NCBI RefSeq assembly: GCF_041435435.1
Contig: NZ_CP108494.1
Coordinates: 6,916,501-6,980,500, forward strand
DNA length: 64,000 nt
Direction of reading: 5' to 3'
Origin: Streptomyces sp. NBC_01241
Lineage (GTDB): Bacteria > Actinomycetota > Actinomycetes > Streptomycetales > Streptomycetaceae
Positions 19,566-28,431 of the stretch are shown here, in pieces. Both the position numbers and the translations under genes were made by a program. The stretch's first letter is position 1, and each line of letters begins with the position of its first letter. The notes under the pieces are model-generated. The model worked only from the letters and a program-made list of their open reading frames with translations. It ran no database searches and had not been told where the DNA came from.

Positions 19566-20516
19566 GTGACATTAGCGAGTGCGACCGTAAAATCCGGGAC
19601 ACACGGCCCGCCCGGCAGTCCACACGACAGGCAGCACCGGCCGGTCAACCGGAGCGCCGGCTCCTGGTTCCTGGTGCTGCCCGCGCTGATCCCGATCCTC
19701 ATCCTCAGCGTCGGCCCGCTCCTTTACGGTGTCGCGCTGGCTTTCACCGACGCACAGTCCGGCCGCACCCGCTCGACCCAGTGGGTGGGCGGGCTGAACT
19801 TCCAGGACCTGCTCCACGACACCCTCTTCTGGGAGTCCTTCCGGATCGGTCTCCTGTGGGCGGTCGGCGTCACGGTCCCGCAGTTCGTGCTGGCGCTCGG
19901 CCTCGCCCTGCTGCTCAACCAGAATCTGCGGATGCGCTGGCTGGCCCGGGCGCTGGCGATCATTCCGTGGGCGATGCCCGAGGTGGTCGTCGGCATCATG
20001 TGGCGGCTCGTCTACAACCCGGACGCGGGGGTGCTCAACGAGACCATCCGCGATCTCGGCCTCGGCGACGGCCGGGCCTGGCTCACCGGACTCGCCACCG
20101 CCCTGCCCGCCGTGATCGTCGTGGGCGTCTGGGCCGGCATGCCGCAGACCACCGTCGCCCTGCTGGCCGGGCTGCAGAACACCCCGCACGAACTCCACGA
20201 GGCCGCCGCGCTGGACGGGGCGGGCGCCTGGCGCCGCTTCCGTACCGTCACCTGGCCCGCGCTCAGACCGGTTGCGCTCTCCATCACCGCGCTCAACTTC
20301 ATTTGGAACTTCAACTCCTTCGCCCTGGTCTACGTACTGACCAGCGGCGGACCCGGCGGCCGTACCCGGCTGCCGATGCTCTTCGCCTACGAAGAGGCAT
20401 TCCGCTACGGACAGTTCGGCTACGCCGCGGCGATGGGCTGCGTGATGGTCGCGGTGATCTCCGTGATCCTCGCCGGGTATCTCGTCGGCCGGCTCAGGGG
20501 AGGCGAGGACCGGTGA
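19566..20516 (+). CDS. Carbohydrate ABC transporter permease (MalF/UgpA type)
   Basis: Inner-membrane permease of a CUT1-family sugar importer, 316 residues. The first membrane segment is SWFLVLPALIPILILSVGPL, followed by five more. The EAA loop that contacts the ATPase reads ELHEAAALDGAGAWRRFRTVTWPAL. GTG 19566 is preferred for its AGGGGGCAAATTC ribosome site; ATG 19545 is in frame upstream. The stop overlaps the next permease start (GTGA). No ATPase gene is present, consistent with shared MsiK-type ATPases used by many Streptomyces sugar importers. Confidence 0.93.
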   Translation: MTLASATVKSGTHGPPGSPHDRQHRPVNRSAGSWFLVLPALIPILILSVGPLLYGVALAFTDAQSGRTRSTQWVGGLNFQDLLHDTLFWESFRIGLLWAVGVTVPQFVLALGLALLLNQNLRMRWLARALAIIPWAMPEVVVGIMWRLVYNPDAGVLNETIRDLGLGDGRAWLTGLATALPAVIVVGVWAGMPQTTVALLAGLQNTPHELHEAAALDGAGAWRRFRTVTWPALRPVALSITALNFIWNFNSFALVYVLTSGGPGGRTRLPMLFAYEEAFRYGQFGYAAAMGCVMVAVISVILAGYLVGRLRGGEDR

Positions 20517-21352
20517 GCGCGCGTACCAGCAGATCCGCACGTGCCGGACAGTACGTCGCACTGCTCGGCTATCTCGTCTTCCTGGTGTTCCCGTTCCTGT
20601 GGCTGATCTCCACCGCCTTCAAACCGGCGCGCGAACTGGGCTCCCTGCACCCGACCTGGATCCCCGAACATCCGACGCTCGACAACTTCCGCGCGGCGTT
20701 CGACGAGCAGCCGCTTCTCCAGGCCGCCATCAATTCGCTGATCGTCGCCCTCTGCGCCGCCGTCGTCGCGGTCCTCGTCGCCACGCCCATGGCGTATGTG
20801 ACGGCCCGCCACCGCTCCAGGCTCTCGACGGCCACCACGGGCTGGGTTGTCGTCAGCCAGGCGTTCCCGTTCGTCCTGCTGATCATTCCGCTCTTCCTGG
20901 TCCTGAAGAACCTCCATCTGATCAACACCCTGTGGGGGCTGGCCATGGTGTACGTGGTCTGGGCGCTGCCGTTCGCGCTGTGGATGCTGACCGGATACGT
21001 ACGGGCCGTGCCCGCCGAGCTCGAAGAGGCCGCCGCGGTAGACGGCGCGGGCCGGCTGCGTACGCTCGTCTCGGTCACCGCGCCGCTGCTGGCCCCCGGC
21101 ATCGTCGCCACGGCGCTCTTCGCGTTCATCACCGCGTGGAACGAGTTCTTCTTCGCGCTCGTCCTGCTCAAGACACCGGAGAAGCAGACCTTGCCGGTCG
21201 TACTGACCCACTTCCTCGGCGCGGAGGGCGCGGCCGATCTCGGACCGCTCGCCGCCGCCGCGTTCCTCGTGACCCTTCCCTCGCTGGTCGTCTTCGCGCT
21301 CATCCAGCGGCGGATCACCGGTTCCATGCTGGCCGGGGCGGTGAAGAGCTGA
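20513..21352 (+). CDS. Carbohydrate ABC transporter permease (MalG type)
   Basis: Second permease of the importer, 279 residues with six predicted membrane segments (YVALLGYLVFLVFPFLWLIS first). The EAA loop is ELEEAAAVDGAGRLRTLVSVTAPLL. The segment AWNEFFFALVLLKTPEKQTLPV is typical of MalG/UgpE proteins. GTG 20513 lies in the upstream stop and has Shine-Dalgarno GGGGAGGCGAGG. The stop overlaps the binding-protein start (TGATG), so the three genes form one translationally coupled unit. Confidence 0.93.
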   Translation: MSARTSRSARAGQYVALLGYLVFLVFPFLWLISTAFKPARELGSLHPTWIPEHPTLDNFRAAFDEQPLLQAAINSLIVALCAAVVAVLVATPMAYVTARHRSRLSTATTGWVVVSQAFPFVLLIIPLFLVLKNLHLINTLWGLAMVYVVWALPFALWMLTGYVRAVPAELEEAAAVDGAGRLRTLVSVTAPLLAPGIVATALFAFITAWNEFFFALVLLKTPEKQTLPVVLTHFLGAEGAADLGPLAAAAFLVTLPSLVVFALIQRRITGSMLAGAVKS

Positions 21353-22650
21353 TGCGCGCACGGGTACGGACGACGGCCGCCGCCGTGGCCACCGCGCTGG
21401 CTCTGCTGCTCACCGGCTGCGCGGGGACGGGCGACGGCAGGGTCGACGACGGGCGGACCGAGCTCAGCTTCCAGTCGCTGGCCTGGCAGAAGGAGTCCGT
21501 CGACGCCAACAAGCAACTGGTGAAGGAGTGGAACGCGACCCACCCCGACATCCACGTCACCTACGTCCAGGGCAGCTGGGACACCGTCCACGACCAGCTG
21601 CTCACCTCCTTCGAGGGCGACGAGGCCCCGGACGTCATCCATGACGCCTCCGACGACCTCGCCGACTTCGCGTACGGCGGCTACCTCGCAGATCTGCGCA
21701 CGCTCCTCCCGGACCGGCTGACCGCCGACATCCCGCAGCAGAGCTGGCAGACCACCACCTTCGGCGACGGCGTCTACGGAGTGCCGTTCCTCCAGGAACC
21801 CCGCGTACTGATCGCCAACACCCGGATCCTCAAGGAGTCGGGGGTCCGTATCCCCACCCCTGCCACCCCCTGGAGCTGGACCGAATTCCGGGAGGTCACC
21901 AAGGAGCTGACCGGCAAGGGGAGATACGGCGTCGCCTGGCCGCTCAAGGAGCCGGTCTCCGTCACCCTCAACCTCGGGCTCTCCGCCGGCGGCAGGCTCT
22001 TCCACCGCGGCGCCGACGGCAAGGTGACCATCAGTGCGGGCGAGGGCGACCAGGTCGTCCCCGGCACCATTCACGACCAGGTGAACACCGACCACAGCGC
22101 CGCACGCACCACGCTCGGCATGGGCGGCTCCGACACCCTGCCGGGATTCTTCGGCGGCAAGTACGCGATGGTTCCGCTCGGCTTCTCGTACCGCCAGCAG
22201 GTCGTCGAGCAGGCCCCCGAGGGCTTCGAGTGGACGGTGCTGCCCGCCCCCGTCGGCAGCGGGGGACTCGCCCAGGGGGTGAGCCCGCAGACCCTCTCCG
22301 TCTCGGAGGCCAGCCCGCACAAGAAGGAGGCCGCGCAGTTCATCGACTTCCTGCTGCGGCCGCCGAACATGGTGCGTCTCGCCAAGGGGGACTGGATGCT
22401 CCCGACCGGCACGGCGGCCCTGGCGGACCCGGCCCTGCACACCGACAAGGACGGCTGGTCGACCGGTGTCGAGGTCGCGAAGGGGCTCCGGCCGGCGCCC
22501 GCCCAGGCGGTCCGCGGTTACCCGGAATGGAAGGACAAGGTCGCCACGCCCGCCCTCCAGGAGTACTACAGCGGGGCGATCGGGGCGGCGGAGCTGAGGA
22601 AACGTCTGGTGGACGACGGGAACCGGGTGCTGGCCCGCTATCAGCGCTGA
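21352..22650 (+). CDS. Sugar ABC transporter substrate-binding lipoprotein
   Basis: Family 1 extracellular solute-binding protein, 432 residues. The signal peptide has a lipobox LLTGC (C20), so it is anchored to the membrane outer face. The mature part has the family pattern LAWQKESVDANKQLVKEWN and APDVIHDASDDLADFAYGGYL. Unusually it lies last, after the two permeases. Substrate not determinable from sequence; an alpha-linked oligosaccharide is plausible, and there is no linked glycosidase to help. Confidence 0.92.
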   Translation: MRARVRTTAAAVATALALLLTGCAGTGDGRVDDGRTELSFQSLAWQKESVDANKQLVKEWNATHPDIHVTYVQGSWDTVHDQLLTSFEGDEAPDVIHDASDDLADFAYGGYLADLRTLLPDRLTADIPQQSWQTTTFGDGVYGVPFLQEPRVLIANTRILKESGVRIPTPATPWSWTEFREVTKELTGKGRYGVAWPLKEPVSVTLNLGLSAGGRLFHRGADGKVTISAGEGDQVVPGTIHDQVNTDHSAARTTLGMGGSDTLPGFFGGKYAMVPLGFSYRQQVVEQAPEGFEWTVLPAPVGSGGLAQGVSPQTLSVSEASPHKKEAAQFIDFLLRPPNMVRLAKGDWMLPTGTAALADPALHTDKDGWSTGVEVAKGLRPAPAQAVRGYPEWKDKVATPALQEYYSGAIGAAELRKRLVDDGNRVLARYQR

Positions 22651-22653
22651 GAC

Positions 22654-22690
22654 GGCCCCGAAGGGCGAGCGCCGCCCGCAAACCGGGGCC
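22654..22690 (+). terminator. Terminator of the sugar ABC operon
   Basis: GGCCCCG (22654-22660) pairs with CGGGGCC (22684-22690), with an inner GC-rich GGGCG/CGCCC pairing, just after the binding-protein stop. Confidence 0.6.
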
Positions 22691-23019
22691 GAACCGTACG
22701 CGTGACGGGCGGGGATGGAATCAAGCCGAGTCCTCGCCCGCCCGGGGGCGCCGCCCTGTTCCCTCTTCCCGCCTGCGAAGGGTGCCGGTCGTCGACGCGG
22801 GAGCGGCGAACCCCTGACGCGGGACGGGTGTGGCGACGGCCGTGTCCGACGTGGATGCGGCTGGCCTGTTTCTTATTACGAAGGCTTGTTGAATAAGTCA
22901 CAGCCGCATGAAGGTCTTGATCTGAGCGCGTCAATCGGCGAGGGTTTCGAGCCAACCCCCGGAGATATTCCGGCCGGAGGTCAATCCCCCCACAAAGAAT
23001 GACGAGGAGACCCCTCTTC
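22691..23019 (+). promoter_or_regulatory. Upstream region of the subtilisin gene
   Basis: About 330 bp without a supportable gene. It holds an unusually AT-rich stretch for this genome around 22868-22905 (TTTCTTATTACGAAGGCTTG then TTGAATAAGT), which is the best place for a regulated promoter. The ribosome site GAGGAG is at 23002-23007. Confidence 0.4.
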
Positions 23020-24222
23020 ATGGCAATTCACAAGCGCGCACGCCGGATCAAGCTGACCGCGGCGACAACCGCCGTGGCCGCGGCCGCCGGAGTCACCCTG
23101 ATGGGCAGCTCCCTCGCCGGAGCCGCTCCGGCTCCCGCGACGGGCATCGTCTACGGTGCGGACGCGGCGGACGCCGTATCGGGCAGTTACATCGTGATGC
23201 TGGACCACAAGGCCGACAAGGCGAAGCTCGCCAAGGAGTACGGCGGCGAGCTCGAGCGGAACTACAGCTCCGCCATCAACGGATTCTCCGCCAGTGGCCT
23301 CACGCTGACCGAGGCCAAGCGCCTGGCCGCCGACCCGGCCGTCTCCAAGGTCGTCCAGAACAAGAAGTTCCACATCGACGCCACCCAGCAGAACCCGCCG
23401 TCCTGGGGACTGGACCGGATCGACCAGACCGAGACGGCCGGCGACGACGCGTACACCTACCCGGACAGCGCGGGCGAGGGCGTCACCGCGTACGTCATCG
23501 ACACCGGTGTCCGCACCACGCACAACGAGTTCGAGGGCCGGGCCACCTCGGGCTACGACGCCGTCGACAACGACGACAGCGCCGACGACGGCAACGGCCA
23601 CGGCACCCATGTGGCGGGCACCATCGCCGGTGCGACCTACGGGGTCGCCAAGAAGGCGAACGTCGTCGCCGTCCGGGTCCTCGACGACTCCGGCTCGGGC
23701 ACCACCGAGCAGGTCGTCGCCGGCATCGACTGGGTCACCGAACACCACGAGGGCCCCTCCGTCGCCAACATGAGCCTCGGCGGCGGCGCGGACGAGGCGC
23801 TCGACGCAGCGGTCCAGAAGGCCATCGCCTCCGGAGTCACCTTCGCGGTGGCTGCCGGAAACGGCTCCACCGACGCGAGCGACAGCTCCCCGGCCCGCGT
23901 CCCGGAGGCCATCACGGTCGCCTCGTCCACGGTGGACGACGAGCAGTCGTCGTTCTCCAACTACGGCTCGATCGTGGACATCTACGCCCCTGGATCGGAC
24001 ATCACCTCGTCCTGGAACGACAGCGACGACGGCTCCCACACCATCTCCGGTACGTCCATGGCGACCCCGCACGTCGTCGGTGCCGCCGCCGTCTACCTCT
24101 CCGGACACCCGGACGCCACCCCGGAAGAGGTCGCCACGGCCCTGACCGACGGTGCCACCCCCGACGCGATCTCCAACGCGACCGAGGGCACACCGAACAA
24201 GCTGCTGAGGGTCGTCGAGTAA
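23020..24222 (+). CDS. Secreted S8 subtilisin-like serine protease
   Basis: Exported subtilase of 400 residues with signal peptide (RRIKLTAATTAVAAAAGVTL), an I9 inhibitor propeptide (SGSYIVMLDHKADKAKLAKE, and VVQNKKFHI at its end) and a peptidase S8 domain. The triad is visible: Asp in VTAYVIDTGVRTTH, His in GNGHGTHVAGTIAG, Ser in SGTSMATPHVVG, with the oxyanion Asn in AVAAGNGS. ATG 23020 is chosen for its GAGGAG 12 nt upstream; an in-frame upstream start at 22999 is less likely. No C-terminal extra domain. Probably nutritional proteolysis. Confidence 0.95.
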   Translation: MAIHKRARRIKLTAATTAVAAAAGVTLMGSSLAGAAPAPATGIVYGADAADAVSGSYIVMLDHKADKAKLAKEYGGELERNYSSAINGFSASGLTLTEAKRLAADPAVSKVVQNKKFHIDATQQNPPSWGLDRIDQTETAGDDAYTYPDSAGEGVTAYVIDTGVRTTHNEFEGRATSGYDAVDNDDSADDGNGHGTHVAGTIAGATYGVAKKANVVAVRVLDDSGSGTTEQVVAGIDWVTEHHEGPSVANMSLGGGADEALDAAVQKAIASGVTFAVAAGNGSTDASDSSPARVPEAITVASSTVDDEQSSFSNYGSIVDIYAPGSDITSSWNDSDDGSHTISGTSMATPHVVGAAAVYLSGHPDATPEEVATALTDGATPDAISNATEGTPNKLLRVVE

Positions 24223-24274
24223 CCGCCCCCCCGCAGCCGTGACCGGGCAGCAAAGGCCCGGCGCGACGGAATCG

Positions 24275-24313
24275 GCGGCCGCCGCGCCCTCCCCCACGGG
24301 GCGCGGCGGCCGC
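24275..24313 (+). terminator. Strong terminator after the subtilisin gene
   Basis: Perfect 15-bp stem, GCGGCCGCCGCGCCC (24275-24289) with GGGCGCGGCGGCCGC (24299-24313), 9-nt loop. Confidence 0.85.
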
Positions 24314-24345
24314 ACCGCGCGAAGCGATCGTCCTATGGTGTGCCC

Positions 24346-24906
24346 ATGACGATGTACGCGGCGCTGCTGCGCGGAATCAACGTGAGCGGCCACAAGAAGG
24401 TTCCGATGGCCGAACTCCGCACACTGCTCACCGAACTGGGCCACGGCGACGTCCGCACCCACCTGCAGAGCGGCAACGCCGTGTTCAGCAGCCCGTCGGA
24501 CGACGAGATCACACTCGCCGCCGAACTGGAACGGGCCATCGAGAAACGGTTCGGCTTCCCCGTCCCCTGCCTGGTCCGGGACGGCGCCTACCTCGCGGCA
24601 GTTGCGGCGGCCTGCCCCTTCCCGGCCGCCGAACTCGAAGGCAGACAACTGCACATCACCTACTTCGGACAGCCCGTCGACGCCGAACGCTTCGCCCGGA
24701 TCGACCCGGCGGCCTACCTCCCCGAGGAGTTCCGGCTCGGCGACCGCGCGCTCTACCTCTACGCCCCCGACGGACTGGGCCGCTCCAAACTCGCCGACGC
24801 ACTGTCCCGGCCCGCCCTCACCAAGGACCTCACGGCCACCTCGCGCAACTGGAACACCGTGGTCAAGCTAGTGGAAATGACCGCACACGACGGAGCCCGC
24901 ACATGA
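24346..24906 (+). CDS. DUF1697 family protein
   Basis: A 186-residue DUF1697 protein with the family start MYAALLRGINVSGHKKVPMAEL and the following HGDVRTHLQSGNAVFSS. The middle has LHITYFGQPVD and the end reads TSRNWNTVVKLVEM, matching the family's conserved RNWNT segment. The function of DUF1697 is unknown. A TATGGT -10-like hexamer (24334-24339) lies 6 nt before ATG 24346, suggesting a leaderless mRNA. The stop overlaps the next gene (ATGA). Confidence 0.9.
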   Translation: MTMYAALLRGINVSGHKKVPMAELRTLLTELGHGDVRTHLQSGNAVFSSPSDDEITLAAELERAIEKRFGFPVPCLVRDGAYLAAVAAACPFPAAELEGRQLHITYFGQPVDAERFARIDPAAYLPEEFRLGDRALYLYAPDGLGRSKLADALSRPALTKDLTATSRNWNTVVKLVEMTAHDGART

Positions 24907-25298
24907 GCGAACCGTCCCCCGCGGTGGCCGCGGCCGTCGAGGGCGAGCTCCGCCTCCTGGACCCGTCGGTACGAGCCTCCGCCGAACTCCTCTCCCAGGT
25001 ACTGCACCCCGAGTACCGCGAGATCGACTCCACCGGCCGGGTCTGGGACCGCGACATGATGATCGCCTCGCTCACCGGGGACGACGCCCCGCACCCCGGC
25101 CCGCTCACCGCGTCCCGGATGCGCGGAGTCCAGCTGGACGGCCAACTCGTCCACGTCACCTACGACACCGAGGTGAAGGGGCGCTTCGCCCACCGCAGTT
25201 CGCTGTGGCGGCCGACCGGCGTGGGCTGGTTGCTCTACTTCCACCAGGCCACCCTGTTCGACCACGCCCCGCACGCCGGTCCGGACGACAAGGGCTGA
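24903..25298 (+). CDS. DUF4440 / NTF2-like small protein
   Basis: A 131-residue protein of the SnoaL/NTF2-like superfamily, closest to DUF4440: ELRLLDPSVRASAELLSQVL, HPEYREIDSTGRVWDR, and VHVTYDTEVKG followed by RSSLWRPTGVGWLLYFHQAT. The family includes small cone-fold enzymes and binding proteins. It is coupled to the DUF1697 gene by ATGA. No catalytic assignment possible. Confidence 0.85.
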   Translation: MSEPSPAVAAAVEGELRLLDPSVRASAELLSQVLHPEYREIDSTGRVWDRDMMIASLTGDDAPHPGPLTASRMRGVQLDGQLVHVTYDTEVKGRFAHRSSLWRPTGVGWLLYFHQATLFDHAPHAGPDDKG

Positions 25299-25304
25299 GC
25301 CCGC

Positions 25305-25718
25305 TCAGCGACGGGCGACGCGCTGCGCCCGCGCCGTCCAGCGGCCGTCCGTACGGGAGATCCGCACCGGATGCCCGAAGCAGTCGCTGACCCGGTCGGT
25401 GGTCAGTACCCCGTCGGCCGGTCCCGATGCCACGCACCGGCCGGCGCGCAGCAGCATCGCATGCGTGGTCGAGGCGGGCAGCTCCTCCAGATGATGCGTG
25501 ACCAGGACCGTCGCCAGCCCCAGCAGCGTACTCTTCCCGGCCCCGTTGGCACCGAGCAGTGCCCAGTGCTCACCGCTGCGCACGGTCAGCGAGACCGAGT
25601 CGAGCAGAACCTTGCCGTCCCGTACCAGCGAAACGCCGTCGGCCCGGATCACCGGGGCGCCCGAGGGGCCGGGGACACCGGCCGGGGTGGGGGCGGGAGG
25701 GGTGGTACGCGTGGTCAC
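25305..25718 (-). CDS. ABC ATPase with large internal in-frame deletion
   Basis: A 137-residue open frame that starts like an ABC ATPase: VIRADGVSLVRDGKVLLDSV, then Walker A GANGAGKSTLLG. It jumps at once to the C-terminal switch region LATVLVTHHLEELPASTTHA and the end of such a protein. The Q-loop, the ABC signature, Walker B and the intervening 110 or so residues are missing, yet the frame stays open. It cannot hydrolyse ATP as a normal ABC protein. Probably a decayed gene, but the retained frame and ribosome site mean a small product may still be made. GTG start. Confidence 0.75.
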   Translation of the reverse strand: MTTRTTPPAPTPAGVPGPSGAPVIRADGVSLVRDGKVLLDSVSLTVRSGEHWALLGANGAGKSTLLGLATVLVTHHLEELPASTTHAMLLRAGRCVASGPADGVLTTDRVSDCFGHPVRISRTDGRWTARAQRVARR

Positions 25719-25731
25719 GTGCGGTACTCCT

Positions 25732-26601
25732 TCATGCGGGTGCGAGCGCCTCCAGGCGGCTCATGTCCTCGGCGGACAGCCGGATCTCCCGCGCCCCCAG
25801 GTTCTCCGCGAGATGGCCGGGCGAACCGGTGCCCGGAGTCGGGCACAGCACGGGTGAGTGGTGCAGCAGCCAGGCGAGGGCGATCTGCCCGCGGGTGGCA
25901 CCGTGCCGGTCGGCGATACCGGCGAGCGCCGTGACCGCCTCGCCGGTCAGCGCGCCGTTCGCCAGCGGGAACCAGGGCAGAAAAGCCAGGCCGTGGGCCT
26001 CGCACACCTTCAGTACCGGGTCCGACGAACGGTCCAGGAGATTGAAGCGGTTCTGCACCGAGGCGATCCCGGTCAGGGAGAGGGCCTGCTCCAGCTGGTC
26101 GGCGGTGAGGGTGTCCAGACCGATGTACCGGATCTTACCTTCCTGCCTCAGCGCCTCCAGAGTCCCCAGTTGGTCGGCCATCGGGACGTCCGGGTCCAGC
26201 CGGTGCAACTGGTAGAGATCGATCCGGTCCGTCCGCAGTCGCCGCAGACTGGCCTCGCACATCGCCCGCAGCTGCTCGGGGCGGCCCGCGACGTGCCAGG
26301 CGCTGTCGCTGGTCCGCACCACACCGCCCTTGGTCGCGACGACCAGATCCTCGCGGTACGGGTGAAGGGCCTCGGCGACCAGTTCCTCGGCCAGCCCGGG
26401 GCCGTAGTTGTCGGCGGTGTCGATGAGCGTGACCCCTTGTTCGACCGCCGCCCGCAGCACGGCCACGGCCTCGCGTCGCTCCCCGCGCGGACCCCAGTAT
26501 CCGGGGCCGGCCAGCTGGGCGGTGCCATATCCGAGACGGCGTACGGGCAGCTCGCCACCGAGCAGGAACACATCGCCGTGCGGCTGTGACGTGGAAGACA
26601 T
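25732..26601 (-). CDS. Aldo/keto reductase
   Basis: NADPH-dependent oxidoreductase of 289 residues, TIM-barrel AKR fold. The catalytic tetrad is visible: Asp and Tyr in LIDTADNYGPGLAEELV, Lys in LVVATKGGVV, His in LYQLHRLDPDVP. NADPH phosphate-binding residues lie in the C-terminal TPGTGSPGHLAENLGA stretch. Substrate unknown. It is upstream of the truncated ABC gene on the same strand and divergent from the ketopantoate-reductase-like gene. Confidence 0.93.
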   Translation of the reverse strand: MSSTSQPHGDVFLLGGELPVRRLGYGTAQLAGPGYWGPRGERREAVAVLRAAVEQGVTLIDTADNYGPGLAEELVAEALHPYREDLVVATKGGVVRTSDSAWHVAGRPEQLRAMCEASLRRLRTDRIDLYQLHRLDPDVPMADQLGTLEALRQEGKIRYIGLDTLTADQLEQALSLTGIASVQNRFNLLDRSSDPVLKVCEAHGLAFLPWFPLANGALTGEAVTALAGIADRHGATRGQIALAWLLHHSPVLCPTPGTGSPGHLAENLGAREIRLSAEDMSRLEALAPA

Positions 26602-26713
26602 GATGGGAACACTAGTCCCCCTCGATGATCCGATCTTCCGTCCTATGCTGAGGTGTTGCCGGCCCTTCGGGGCACCGTTGTGCCGACCTGCGCGGCCGTG
26701 GACGGGAGTGGGG

Positions 26714-27712
26714 ATGCGCTACATCATCATCGGGGCGGGCGCCGTCGGCGGCGTCCTCGGGGGACGGCTGGCCGAGGCCGGCCACGACCTCGTGCTCGTC
26801 GCACGAGGTGCGCAGTACGAGGCGTTGCGCGCCGGCGGGCTGCGGCTCGTCACGCCCGACGGGCCGTCCACCCGTCCGATCCCCGTCGTCGACCGACCCG
26901 AGGCGCTCGAACTGACCGCGGACGACGTTCTCGTGCTCGCCGTGAAGACGCAGGACAGCACGGCCGCGCTCGATGCCTGGAGCGTCCGGCCCGTCGCGGG
27001 CGGCTCCACGGCGGGTCAGCGGCTGCCGCTGATCTGCGCGCAGAACGGGGTGGAGAGCGAACGCCTCGCACTGCGGCGCTTCCGGCGCGTGTACGGCATG
27101 TGCGTCTGGCTGCCCGCCACCTTCGTCGAACCCGGCGAGGTCTTGGCCGCCGGAACGCCGCTGACCGGCGTTCTGCACCTGGGCCGCTACCCGGCGGGGA
27201 CCGACGAGACGGCCCGGCTGATCGCCGCCGACCTGGAGAAGTCGAAGCTGCTCGCCCCGGTCGTGCATGACGTGATGCGCTGGAAGTACGGCAAGCTGCT
27301 CTCCAACCTCGCCAACGCGATCGAGGCCGTCACCGGCCCGCTCACCGGACAGGGCGCGTCCGCGCTGCTGGAGCGGGCACTCGCCGAGGGGCGGGCCGTG
27401 CTCGCGGCCGCCGGCATCGATCCGGTCAGCCAGGAGGACCAGGCCGCGGCGCGGGCCGGTCTCCGCTTCGAACCGTTCGACGGCTCCCCTCGCGGCTGCG
27501 GCTCGTCCTGGCAGAGCCTCAGCCGGGGCACCGGCACGATCGAAGCCGACTACCTCAACGGCGAGATCGTGCTGCTCGGCCGCCTCCACGGCGTACCCAC
27601 GCCCGTCAACGACGTACTTCGCCGCACCGCGAACACGTTCGCGCGCGAGCGCCGGGAGCCCGGCTCGATGCCCGTGGCCGAACTGGTCGCACTCGTCGAC
27701 GCCGCCACCTGA
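26714..27712 (+). CDS. Ketopantoate reductase family (ApbA/PanE) oxidoreductase
   Basis: A 332-residue two-domain dehydrogenase. The N-terminal NADP motif is YIIIGAGAVGGVLGGRLAEAG, a VLAVKTQDS strand follows, then CAQNGVESE. The C-terminal ApbA domain has the catalytic Lys in MRWKYGKLLSNLANAIEAVTG and the substrate-binding SSWQSLSRGTGTIEADYLNGEIV. This fits 2-dehydropantoate 2-reductase (pantothenate synthesis), but paralogues on other 2-keto acids are common, so the physiological substrate is open. Confidence 0.88.
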   Translation: MRYIIIGAGAVGGVLGGRLAEAGHDLVLVARGAQYEALRAGGLRLVTPDGPSTRPIPVVDRPEALELTADDVLVLAVKTQDSTAALDAWSVRPVAGGSTAGQRLPLICAQNGVESERLALRRFRRVYGMCVWLPATFVEPGEVLAAGTPLTGVLHLGRYPAGTDETARLIAADLEKSKLLAPVVHDVMRWKYGKLLSNLANAIEAVTGPLTGQGASALLERALAEGRAVLAAAGIDPVSQEDQAAARAGLRFEPFDGSPRGCGSSWQSLSRGTGTIEADYLNGEIVLLGRLHGVPTPVNDVLRRTANTFARERREPGSMPVAELVALVDAAT

Positions 27713-27781
27713 AGCGACGGGCCCGGCCGTCGTCGCCTTTCTTCAATACCGTTGTCAGTGGCCCGTCCTAGTCTGGGACGC

Positions 27782-28363
27782 ATGAAGATCGAGCACACTC
27801 ACATGACCGAAGTCGCCGGCGAGGCGGCCCGCATCGCGCGTTCCATCACCACCGATCAGCTCGGACTGCCCACTCCCTGTGGCGACTGGGACCTGCGTGA
27901 ACTCATCAACCACTGGGTGCTCTACACCTCCCACGGCCTGGAGCACCGCGCCCTGGGCAAGGATCTCCCCGACGAGCTCACCACCCGCGACTTCACCGCC
28001 GACGCCGACTGGGCGCAGCAGTACGCGGCACAACTGGACCGGGCCGTCGCCGCCTGGTCGGACCCGGCGGTCTGGGACGGCGAGGTCGACCTCGGGAATT
28101 CCACGACGCCCGCTGCCGAGACAGCCGCGATGCTCATCGAGGAGACGGCCCTGCACACCTGGGACGTGGCCCGCGCCGTCGGCGAGGAGCTCCGGCTCTC
28201 CGACGCCGCGGCCGCCTATGTCCTCGATGTCGTCGACGGCAACGCCGCGCTCTACCGGCAGTACGACGGCTTCGCCGACGAGGTGACGGTGCCCGGATCG
28301 GCGTCGCTGCTCCAACGGGCGCTGGCCCGCAGCGGTCGCGACCCGCACTGGGCCAGGGCCTGA
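27782..28363 (+). CDS. TIGR03086-type DinB/mycothiol-dependent metal-binding protein
   Basis: A 193-residue member of the DinB-like family that includes mycothiol-dependent maleylpyruvate isomerase. Key features are LPTPCGDWDLRELINHWVLY (metal-ligand His) and MLIEETALHTWDVARAVG (second His/Asp cluster). A -10-like TAGTCT (27769-27774) is 7 nt from ATG 27782, suggesting a leaderless mRNA. Probably acts in thiol-dependent detoxification; substrate unknown. Confidence 0.85.
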   Translation: MKIEHTHMTEVAGEAARIARSITTDQLGLPTPCGDWDLRELINHWVLYTSHGLEHRALGKDLPDELTTRDFTADADWAQQYAAQLDRAVAAWSDPAVWDGEVDLGNSTTPAAETAAMLIEETALHTWDVARAVGEELRLSDAAAAYVLDVVDGNAALYRQYDGFADEVTVPGSASLLQRALARSGRDPHWARA

Positions 28364-28431
28364 AAGTGGCCCAGTTGATCGGACGGTGAATGGCCCGGGA
28401 CGGTACGCCAATACCTGTCTAGGCTCGACGC

